Origin: CAWGUU01 sp963825765
Lineage (GTDB): Bacteria; Actinomycetota; Acidimicrobiia; Acidimicrobiales; AC-14
Assembly (NCBI GenBank): GCA_963825765.1
Contig: CAWGUU010000009.1
Span: forward strand, 248,001 to 312,000
Reading direction: 5' to 3'
Length of the DNA stretch: 64,000 nt
Part shown: positions 58,486-64,000 of the stretch, piece after piece
Numbering within the stretch: the stretch's first letter is position 1
Layout: each line of letters opens with the position of its first letter
Position numbers and translations under genes: made by a program
The notes under the pieces: generated by a model
Database searches by the model: none
Seen by the model: only the letters and a program-made list of their open reading frames with translations
Told to the model about the DNA's origin: nothing

Positions 58486-59061
58486 TCAGGCCAGGTGGAC
58501 GACGACCTCGACCCGCCGGTTCGCCTGCCGGCCTTCGGCGGTGGCGTTGTCGGCGACCGGTCGGGTGGCGCCGAAGCCGGCCGTCGTGAGGGTGCCGGGA
58601 TCCACGCCATGGCCGGCGAGCCAGTCCGCCACCGCCGTCGCCCGTCGCTCCGACAGCGACTGGTTGTAGTCGGCCGACCCGACCGAGTCGGTGTGCCCCT
58701 GCACCTCGGTGCGGGCGCCGGGGTGGTCGCCGACGAGATCGACCACGGCCTGGAGCGACGGCGAGGCGTCCGCTCGCAACACCGCCTCCCCGGTGTCGAA
58801 GAGGACGGTCTCCGGCAGGGTCACGATCACGGCCGGCCGGCCCTCGACCACTGCCTCGCGGGTGGAGGCTCCGGGAATGGAGCGCTCGACGGTGGGCACC
58901 GTCGGCATGCCGGGCCGGGCCACCCCGCCCGGCGTCGTCGGCGGCACCGTCGAGGCGACGGTTGTCGCCGAGGCGCTCGGCTGGTCGGAGGACGATCCGC
59001 CGCACGCCGACCCAACGGCCAGCAGCGCCAGCGCGACGAGGACCAGCCCGGCCCTGGTCAC
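58486..59061 (-). CDS. OmpA-family lipoprotein
   Basis: 191 aa. A signal peptide ends in lipobox AVGSAC (Cys about 20), then a Ser/Thr/Pro linker. The OmpA-like peptidoglycan-binding domain (about 75-190) has VLFDTGEAVL, VQGHTDSVGSADYNQSLSERRA and NRRVEVVV, including the Asp and Arg that bind diaminopimelate. It ties the membrane to peptidoglycan. GTG start overlaps the upstream coiled-coil gene's stop (GTGA). Confidence 0.88.
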   Translation of the reverse strand: MTRAGLVLVALALLAVGSACGGSSSDQPSASATTVASTVPPTTPGGVARPGMPTVPTVERSIPGASTREAVVEGRPAVIVTLPETVLFDTGEAVLRADASPSLQAVVDLVGDHPGARTEVQGHTDSVGSADYNQSLSERRATAVADWLAGHGVDPGTLTTAGFGATRPVADNATAEGRQANRRVEVVVHLA

Positions 59062-60929
59062 GGGAACTTTCGTTGGATCCTCACGGGTGGCGTGAAGGTG
59101 ACGTCCGAGATCGGGCCGGCGCTCTCGCCACCCGCCCCCGGACCCGGGCCCGAGTCGTAGTCGTCGGCGGCGGCGGACTCTCGTTTGGCAGCCTTCTTCT
59201 CCGATCGGCGGAACTTCCCGGGGAGGCTGGCCAGGGCCAGGGCTCCTCTGGCCGCAGTCGCTCCCACCAGGCCGCCGGCCCGCTTCTCCCCCTTGGCGGG
59301 CTTCTCCCGCTCGGCTCGCCCGCCGCGCTTGGGCCGCTTCGCCCGCTTCTCGGCTCTCGGCGCCTGCCGGTCGACGTCCGGCGTCTGCCAGTCCATGTTC
59401 GGCGCCTGCGAACCCAAGGTCGCCGCCTGCCAGGGCGTGTCCGCTTCCGGCGCCTGCCACGGCACCTCCAGCGCGTCAGTGGGCGCGGCGGTCAGGATCT
59501 GGGGATTGCGCAGCACCCTTGCGGCCGCGGCCCGCCTCAGGCGGCTGCCTGCCTGCTCTTCCTCGCGCTGCAGGTGGTCGATGATCTCGGCGCCGAGGCT
59601 GGCGTGCTGCCAGCTCGACACCGCGGCTGCGACGGCCAGGCTGACGGTGAGCAACCCGAGCCCGGCCGCCAGTCCGAGGCTGCCCTGGTTGGCGGCTCGG
59701 AGCACACCGACGGACACCGCGGCCACGGCGAAGAGGGCGGCGGTCGCTCCGCCGACGATCGAGAGCCACGGTTGTCGGTCGTAATAGAGGATGTGGAGGT
59801 ACCTCGGATCGAGGTTCACCACACCGTCCTCCACGGCGGCCGACAGCCGGGACCTCTCGGCGGTGAGGCGCAGGATGCCCCCCAGGTCGCCGGCGATCAC
59901 GAAGGCCAGGGCGATGGCCCCGGACAGCAGCAGCCCCTCCAGCGGGGCGACGTCGAACGCGGTCGAGAAGGCGACAGCCAGGCTCACGGCCTCACCTATC
60001 CCAAGGATGATCTTTCGGCGCAGGTAGGTGCGGTCCGAGAGCCCGCGATAGGCGATGGGCGCCAGGACCCTTCTCGCGTCGGCCAGCAGGGCGTTGGCCT
60101 CGATCAGGTTCCTGTGGCGTTGGTCGACGATCGCCCGGGCGGCCCTGGCCGGCTCGCTCAGCTCACGATATTCAGTGGCAGGCGGGGGCTGGCCGGTCGT
60201 CGCCGCGTCGAGGGCCCGGCGTTCGGTGGCAGCCGCCAGGAACCGGTCGGCCAGGGCGTCGGCGTCGACCTCGGGCCGCCCGCCGGCGACAGCTGCCGAC
60301 GGCGGCATCCAGGACGGCACGTCGGGCCCCGGGGTTGCAGCGGTTCGCGGTTCGGGCCGGCGGGGCGCGGCGTCGACCTGGGGTTCCCCGAGCTGCCGGA
60401 GCTGCTCGCGCTCGAGTCCTTCGAGCTGCCGGAGCTGCTCGCGCTCGAGCTCCTCGAGCTGCTCGCGCCCGAGCTCCTCCATCTGATCCGTCTGCTCCGG
60501 CGACCCGACGTCCGGCCTCCCGAGTTGCTCCATCCGGGCCAACTGCTCCCGCTCCATCGCCTCGATCTGCTCACGCTCGAGCTGGTCCTGGTCCGGCGCC
60601 TCGATCGGGTGCACCTGCTCCGGCCGCTCCCGCTCGGGCTGGTTCCGCTCTGGCTGCTCGTGGTCTGACCGGACCGGTCGCTGACCCTCCAGCGCCTCGA
60701 TCTCGTCTCGCCCGAGCTGCTCGAGCAGCTCCCGCTCCAGCGCCTCGATCTCCTCACGCTCCGACGGCTCCCGATCCATGAGATCGACAAGTGAGCCCTC
60801 GTCGTGGTCGCCGGAAGCACCCTCCGGCCGACCCCGACCATCGACGTCGCCGATGTCGGCGTCGTGGTCGTCGCCGTCGTCGCTCGGGCTGGTGGACGGG
60901 GACGGGAAGTCCCACGACAGGGAGCTCAT
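59058..60929 (-). CDS. membrane protein with long charged coiled coil, unknown function
   Basis: 623 aa. Residues 1-60 are acidic and disordered; about 55-190 is a Glu/Arg/Gln/Leu-rich coiled coil with hendecad repeats (LEREQLRQLEG twice). The central part (about 310-450) has two pairs of hydrophobic segments around EDGVVNLDPRYLHILYYDRQ. The C-terminal 160 residues have WQAP/WQTP-type repeats and a Lys/Arg-rich stretch. I recognise no family. It is coupled by ATGA to the upstream VWA-like lipoprotein gene and by GTGA to the OmpA lipoprotein, so the three probably form one envelope complex. Confidence 0.72.
   Translation of the reverse strand: MSSLSWDFPSPSTSPSDDGDDHDADIGDVDGRGRPEGASGDHDEGSLVDLMDREPSEREEIEALERELLEQLGRDEIEALEGQRPVRSDHEQPERNQPERERPEQVHPIEAPDQDQLEREQIEAMEREQLARMEQLGRPDVGSPEQTDQMEELGREQLEELEREQLRQLEGLEREQLRQLGEPQVDAAPRRPEPRTAATPGPDVPSWMPPSAAVAGGRPEVDADALADRFLAAATERRALDAATTGQPPPATEYRELSEPARAARAIVDQRHRNLIEANALLADARRVLAPIAYRGLSDRTYLRRKIILGIGEAVSLAVAFSTAFDVAPLEGLLLSGAIALAFVIAGDLGGILRLTAERSRLSAAVEDGVVNLDPRYLHILYYDRQPWLSIVGGATAALFAVAAVSVGVLRAANQGSLGLAAGLGLLTVSLAVAAAVSSWQHASLGAEIIDHLQREEEQAGSRLRRAAAARVLRNPQILTAAPTDALEVPWQAPEADTPWQAATLGSQAPNMDWQTPDVDRQAPRAEKRAKRPKRGGRAEREKPAKGEKRAGGLVGATAARGALALASLPGKFRRSEKKAAKRESAAADDYDSGPGPGAGGESAGPISDVTFTPPVRIQRKFP
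60390..60449 (-). repeat. 33-bp (11-codon) coiled-coil repeat
   Basis: A 27-bp sequence starting GAGCTGCCGGAGC occurs perfectly at 60390 and again at 60423. The 33-bp offset encodes the 11-residue period LEREQLRQLEG, typical of hendecad coiled coils. Confidence 0.7.
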
Positions 60930-61672
60930 GAACCGCCCCCCGGCAGGACGAGGGCGTCGACGACCTTGCACGACGCCGCCCCGGAGCGCGCACACGCCTC
61001 CTCGTAGAACGCCACCAGCCCGTTGATGTACGACGACGGGGGCTGGGGGCCGGACACCCGGCCGATGCCGGTGACGACCAGGTCGATGCCGGCGAGGTCG
61101 GGAAGGGTGCCGGCCTGGTCGACGAAACTGCTGGCAGAGGCGGCGGTGAGCTTGTCGGTGGCCAGGTTGGGCTCGCTCGACTGGACGCCGTCGGTGACCA
61201 TGATCAGCTGGCGGTGCTTCCGTTCCTCCTGCCCGAGGATACGGGCCCCACGGCCCATGGCACCCACGGGATCGCTGCCGCCCTGTGCCGGGGCCGCTGC
61301 GAGGCCCTGCTCCACCTTCTGCTCGACCTCCGCCAGCAGGTCGTCGCGGTTGCGATCGCGGTTGCCGGCGGTGGAACCCTCCGGCGTGACGTCGCGGTCG
61401 ATGATGAGGTCGACGTCGCTGGCCGAGCCCCGGAACCGCTCGACCCGCAGCCGGCCGCAGTCCTCGCTCGTCTGGCGGGCGACGGCCGTCACCACGTCCA
61501 CCTGCTCGGCGATTAGCGCCGGATCGTTCTGGGTGGAGGACCCATCGACCATGACCAGCACGAACGGCTTGTCGCCGGTGCACTCACCGGTGGCGAGCGA
61601 CTTCACCTGGGAGCAGGCGGCCGAGGCAGCCAGGAGCGCCAGGACCGTCATCGCCAGCCGGAATCGCGGCAT
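60926..61672 (-). CDS. VWA-like lipoprotein, unknown function
   Basis: 248 aa. The signal peptide ends at lipobox ASAAC (Cys about 20). FVLVMVDGSSTQNDPALI has a DxSxS-like start of a von Willebrand A fold (here DGSST), LIMVTDGVQSSEPN the second metal-site Thr/Asp, and IDLVVTGIGRV the closing strand; the MIDAS is thus only partly canonical. First gene of the three-gene minus-strand operon. The ATG at 61672 gives the best signal peptide. Probably a membrane-anchored scaffold. Confidence 0.7.
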   Translation of the reverse strand: MPRFRLAMTVLALLAASAACSQVKSLATGECTGDKPFVLVMVDGSSTQNDPALIAEQVDVVTAVARQTSEDCGRLRVERFRGSASDVDLIIDRDVTPEGSTAGNRDRNRDDLLAEVEQKVEQGLAAAPAQGGSDPVGAMGRGARILGQEERKHRQLIMVTDGVQSSEPNLATDKLTAASASSFVDQAGTLPDLAGIDLVVTGIGRVSGPQPPSSYINGLVAFYEEACARSGAASCKVVDALVLPGGGS

Positions 61673-61702
61673 GCAGCGTGTTACCACAGGGCCTTCGAAC
61701 CT

Positions 61703-61767
61703 CCGGACGTCCGGTCGGATGGACGAGGAATCGACTTCTTGTTTATCCCATTCTCGCTCGTCCGGAC
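61703..61767. promoter_or_regulatory. two palindromes upstream of the envelope operon
   Basis: CCGGACGTCCGG (61703-61714), a perfect 12-bp palindrome, lies 31 bp before the lipoprotein ATG. GTCCGGAC (61760-61767) lies further up. The shared GTCCGG half-sites could bind one regulator. The remainder of the 190-bp gap shows GC-rich sequence only. Confidence 0.35.
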
Positions 61768-61862
61768 CCCCGGGCGGGCACGAAAGTGCTGGCGGCCCGC
61801 CGATGGCTCTCGGCGGCGGCCGAATCCCTGGCCTGCGAAGGGTTCGGGCCGCCGCCAGATCG

Positions 61863-62192
61863 TCAGTTGCCGCAGTCGACGGCGACTTCGAGCGCAGAGC
61901 AGACCTCCTGCATCCGGGGGCTGCTCAGCAAGCCGAGTCTCTCGACGAGCACAGCGACGGAGACACTCTCGACCGAGTCCAGGTTGACGACGCTGCGCCG
62001 GGGAACAGGGTCGCCGCGAGGATCGAGCACGACTTCGCTCGGGAGCCCGCGGATCGTCGTCGTGCAGGGCGCGACGAGTGCGCGGCGCAGCCGGGGGATC
62101 GCGGCATCCCGCGAGAGCACCACCACGGGGCGGCGGCCGATCTCGGGGAGCTCCGACCACCAGACCTCACCCCGCCTGGGCAGCGCGGTCAC
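61863..62192 (-). CDS. MazF/PemK-type endoribonuclease toxin
   Basis: 109 aa. RRGEVWWSELPEIGRRPVVVLSRD, VAPCTTTIRGLPSEVVLDP and VNLDSVESVSVAVLVERLG give the MazF beta-barrel, with the catalytic-site Arg and Thr in the second block. It would cut mRNA when free of its antitoxin. The GTG at 62192 overlaps the antitoxin stop by 4 bp (GTGA), the normal order of antitoxin then toxin. Confidence 0.9.
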   Translation of the reverse strand: MTALPRRGEVWWSELPEIGRRPVVVLSRDAAIPRLRRALVAPCTTTIRGLPSEVVLDPRGDPVPRRSVVNLDSVESVSVAVLVERLGLLSSPRMQEVCSALEVAVDCGN

Positions 62193-62425
62193 GACGCCGC
62201 AGCCGCCTCGCGGAACGACGCCAGATCGCCCCACTCGTCGGGCTCGCCGAGCGGGTGCTCGTCGTAGGCCGCGTACGACGCGTCGATCTCGCCGGCGCGC
62301 TGGCGGGCCAGGAGCGCTCGCAGCGCCTCGTCGAGCAGGGCTGCGTTCGTAGCCCCCCTGCGCAGCTCCCGAGCCTGGGCCAACAGCTCCCCGTCAACAG
62401 TCGTACTTACTCGGACGCGCGTCAT
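62189..62425 (-). CDS. antitoxin of MazF-type pair (ribbon-helix-helix-like)
   Basis: 78 aa. TRVRVSTTVDGELLAQAREL and TNAALLDEALRALLARQRAG fit a strand-helix-helix DNA-binding unit, and the acidic tail (YAAYDEHPLGEPDEWGD) would wrap the toxin. ATG at 62425. Together with the toxin it forms a type II module that probably represses its own promoter. Confidence 0.82.
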   Translation of the reverse strand: MTRVRVSTTVDGELLAQARELRRGATNAALLDEALRALLARQRAGEIDASYAAYDEHPLGEPDEWGDLASFREAAAAS

Positions 62426-62451
62426 GCCATTATCCTGCCATCTTCATGCCA
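62423..62451. promoter_or_regulatory. candidate operator/promoter of the toxin-antitoxin pair
   Basis: ATGCCA or CTGCCA appears three times (62424, 62436 and 62446) around ATTATC, which reads GATAAT on the minus strand as a -10. The repeats overlap the antitoxin start, fitting autorepression. Confidence 0.4.
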
Positions 62452-62464
62452 CGAGCCGCGCCGA

Positions 62465-63199
62465 CTACGGGAGGAGCTCGAGGGTCGCGGTCTTCGACGA
62501 CGCCAACCAGCGGCTCTGGATCGTGTAGAGGCCGGGGACCCGCGGCCCCCCGTTGCGGTCCGACTGGTCCCACGAGGCGGTGTAGCTGGCGGCCGCCCCC
62601 GGAAAAAGCGTTTGCCGCGGCGGCGGCGAGCACGGCCCAGTGGGTGCCGGGCCACTCCGCCAGAACTCGGCCCCGTTGGAGGCGATGGCCGAGAACAGCG
62701 GGTAACAGTTGGTGTTGGGGTTGGCGATGGCGCAGGAGGTCTCCGAGTGGTTGCGGATCGTCGCCGTCACGGAGACGGGCTCGCCCGGGGCATATTTGGC
62801 CTTGTCCGGAGTGAGGGTCTGGTCCGCCTGCGTCGGGCTGCACTGGGGGGTCTCGTTGGACGGCAGTGTCGGCGGGGCGGCGGTGGTCACGACCGGATCG
62901 GGCCCGGTGATGGCGGGACCCGTCGGCCCAGGGCTGCCGGTGCCGGGTGGCGTCACGACCGTCGGGACGGCGGCGCCCGGCGTCGAGGTGGTCGTCGAGG
63001 CCGAGGGATCCACCACCGCGGTGGTGGAGGTTGTAGTCGACGAGGTGGCGGGCGAGGCCCGCACCACAGTCACGGTGTCGGGACCGCGTCCCTGCCTGGC
63101 CACCACCACCGCCAGCCCGACTGCAGCGATCAGCAGGATGCCGAGCACCATGGCCGGCGTTCGTGCCCCCGAGCTCTTGAGCTGGTCGCTGAGGCCCAC
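62465..63199 (-). CDS. single-pass membrane protein with extracellular Cys-rich beta domain
   Basis: 244 aa. A short cytoplasmic start (GLSDQLKSSGART), one TM (about 18-38, PAMVLGILLIAAVGLAVVVA), a Thr/Ser/Pro-rich stalk (about 45-115) and a C-terminal domain (about 125-244) with four cysteines (PQCSPTQ, ETSCAIA, NTNCYPL and GPCSPPP) and an Ig-like strand pattern ending LYTIQSRWLASSKTATLEL. The GTG at 63199 is fixed by a TACTCT box 8 nt upstream. Function unknown. Confidence 0.7.
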   Translation of the reverse strand: MGLSDQLKSSGARTPAMVLGILLIAAVGLAVVVARQGRGPDTVTVVRASPATSSTTTSTTAVVDPSASTTTSTPGAAVPTVVTPPGTGSPGPTGPAITGPDPVVTTAAPPTLPSNETPQCSPTQADQTLTPDKAKYAPGEPVSVTATIRNHSETSCAIANPNTNCYPLFSAIASNGAEFWRSGPAPTGPCSPPPRQTLFPGAAASYTASWDQSDRNGGPRVPGLYTIQSRWLASSKTATLELLP

Positions 63200-63207
63200 C
63201 AGGCCCG

Positions 63208-63213
63208 AGAGTA
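63208..63213 (-). promoter_or_regulatory. leaderless -10 TACTCT
   Basis: The minus strand reads TACTCT, 8 nt before the GTG at 63199. The rest of the 163-bp divergent gap shows no other clear site. Confidence 0.5.
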
Positions 63214-63362
63214 CCGAGTTCTGCCCAGGTGGGCGCGTCGGCGGGGGTAAAGTTTCCCGCCCGCCGCCAGGACGGACGCCGGCAAGGGCGGAGGGATCAC
63301 GTGTCCGGAGTCGATTTTCGTTGGCCGTTTTCGGCCTTTTCGCCTTTTGGTGCAGTAGGGGT

Positions 63363-63737
63363 GTGATCACCGCCGCCGACGTCCGTCGTGTCGCCCTCGG
63401 CCTTCCCGGCGCGTTCGAGAAGGAGTCCTACGACGGGTGCCCGTCCTGGCGCACCCAACCCAGGATGTTCACGTGGATCCGGCAGGGCCCGGAGGCGCTG
63501 GTGGTGTGGGTCGAGTCGATCGAGCTGAAGGAGGCGCTCGTCGCGTCGGAGCCGGAGAAGTTCTTCACGACTGCTCACTACGACGGCCAGCCCATCGTGC
63601 TCGTCCGGCTCGACGCGGTCGACCCCGTCGAGGCCGGCGAGCTGATCACCGAGTCGTGGCGTCTGCGTGCGCCCAAGTCGCTCGTCAAGGGCTGGGACGC
63701 CCCCGGAGGGGGTGGGGGCGCTCCCGGGTGGCGGTAG
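63363..63737 (+). CDS. MmcQ/YjbR-family protein
   Basis: 124 aa. ITAADVRRVALGLPGAFEKESY, PSWRTQPRMFTWI, EKFFTTAHYDGQPIVLVRL and LITESWRLRAPKSLVKGWD match the YjbR/CyaY-like fold, thought to bind DNA on structural grounds. GTG start at 63363. The C-terminus is Gly-rich. Its TAG stop forms the -10 of murJ. Confidence 0.85.
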   Translation: MITAADVRRVALGLPGAFEKESYDGCPSWRTQPRMFTWIRQGPEALVVWVESIELKEALVASEPEKFFTTAHYDGQPIVLVRLDAVDPVEAGELITESWRLRAPKSLVKGWDAPGGGGGAPGWR

Positions 63738-63740
63738 CCT
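63735..63740 (+). promoter_or_regulatory. leaderless -10 TAGCCT of murJ overlapping a stop
   Basis: The YjbR-family TAG stop is the first half of TAGCCT, 7 nt before the GTG at 63748. Confidence 0.6.
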
Positions 63741-63747
63741 CTCGCCG

Positions 63748-64000
63748 GTGAGCGCCGACCCGGCCGGTCTCGTCGGCGGCGGGGCGACGCCTTCCCCGCC
63801 CGAAGCGCAGCCCGAGGTCAACCGGGCCCGGTCGGCGGCGGTCATGGCCGTGGGCACCACCCTGTCCCGCCTGACCGGCCTCGGGCGCATCGCCGCCATC
63901 GCCTTCGCCATGGGTGTGGCCGAATCCCGCCTGGCCGACACCTACAACATCGCCAACACGCTGCCCAACGTCATCTACGAGCTGGTGCTCGGGGGCGTGC
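63748..64000 (+). CDS. murJ: MurJ-type lipid II flippase (3' end outside window)
   Basis: Only the first 84 codons are present. A polar N-terminus precedes ARSAAVMAVGTTLSRLTGLG and IAFAMGVAESRLADTYNIAN, followed by TLPNVIYELVLGGV, the start of the MviN/MurJ family (first two TM helices). It flips the peptidoglycan precursor lipid II across the membrane. GTG start, leaderless. Confidence 0.9.
   Translation, partial: MSADPAGLVGGGATPSPPEAQPEVNRARSAAVMAVGTTLSRLTGLGRIAAIAFAMGVAESRLADTYNIANTLPNVIYELVLGGV

Noticed and set aside
58486..61672. Zorya-type defence operon because of the coiled-coil membrane protein and OmpA domain
   Set aside because: The OmpA domain is on a lipoprotein rather than a TM ZorB-type protein, the membrane protein lacks MotA-like helices that I can see, and no ZorC/D/E-type helicase or nuclease is adjacent.
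56675..64000. A complete genomic island inserted at tRNA-Pro
   Set aside because: By eye I find no second copy of the tRNA 3' end (TTCAAATCTCCCC) downstream, no excisionase and no phage genes; only the integrase remains.

Overview
The window is a very GC-rich chromosomal segment with GTG and TTG starts, DksA/TraR-type and DrrAB-type genes, and a core block in the order xerD, scpA, scpB, rluB, aroH, tyrA, aroA, cmk, plsC, ispH, DUF512, der. This points to an actinobacterium (Actinomycetota), most likely Acidimicrobiia or a relative; the class is my inference. Many genes lack a Shine-Dalgarno sequence and instead have a TANNNT -10 box 6-9 nt before an ATG or GTG, the signature of leaderless actinobacterial transcripts.

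Layout. 1-8055: the 3' part of a giant secreted repeat protein (16 Ig-like repeats, then 7 DUF11-like repeats, then a C-terminal membrane anchor). 8151-11228: a NahK-like sugar kinase and a GH36-like glycosidase, plausibly one glycan-salvage pair. 11176-23082: an MFS exporter followed by small metabolic genes (pterin dehydratase, flavin reductase, EEP-family phosphatase, thioesterase, rhodanese, MpaB-type oxygenase, TrxR-like flavoprotein, M20 peptidase, AAA ATPase, rpe). 23164-25006: a DrrAB-type ABC exporter. 25205-31882: pyrG, a NUDIX hydrolase, a lipoxygenase-like protein, ald, xerD and a DksA-like regulator. 31920-35260: a polar amino-acid ABC importer operon. 35374-39248: a flavin monooxygenase, a ligase-less LigD (PE-POL) and a lipoprotein. 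39277-46406: trpS diverging from the chromosome-segregation, aromatic amino-acid and cmk-plsC block.

46445-50661 carries the standout locus: a single large gene (about 1,400 aa if repaired) encoding TIR, 14 WD40 repeats (two seven-blade propellers), a Roc-like GTPase, a COR-like region, a zinc ribbon and a DUF4365 PD-(D/E)XK-like domain. It sits alone between plsC and ispH, has a one-base insertion inside WD40 repeat 12 (GG at 48410-48411 where the other copies have one G), and has no in-frame stop at its natural end. The architecture resembles an NLR-type immune sensor with two effector ends.

50670-56609: ispH, a DUF512 radical-SAM-like protein, der, a SpoIIE-type phosphatase and an L,D-transpeptidase. 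56675-57998: tRNA-Pro(GGG) next to a tyrosine integrase that has lost its catalytic tyrosine. 58077-64000: a three-gene overlapping envelope operon (VWA-like lipoprotein, membrane coiled-coil protein, OmpA lipoprotein), a MazF-type toxin-antitoxin pair, a secreted or membrane protein, a YjbR-family protein and the start of murJ.

Scattered through the window are at least nine 45-75 bp imperfect palindromes. Three pairs or triplets share sequence, and one lies in frame inside the DUF512 gene. No stretch longer than 200 bases is without a gene, repeat or candidate regulatory site.
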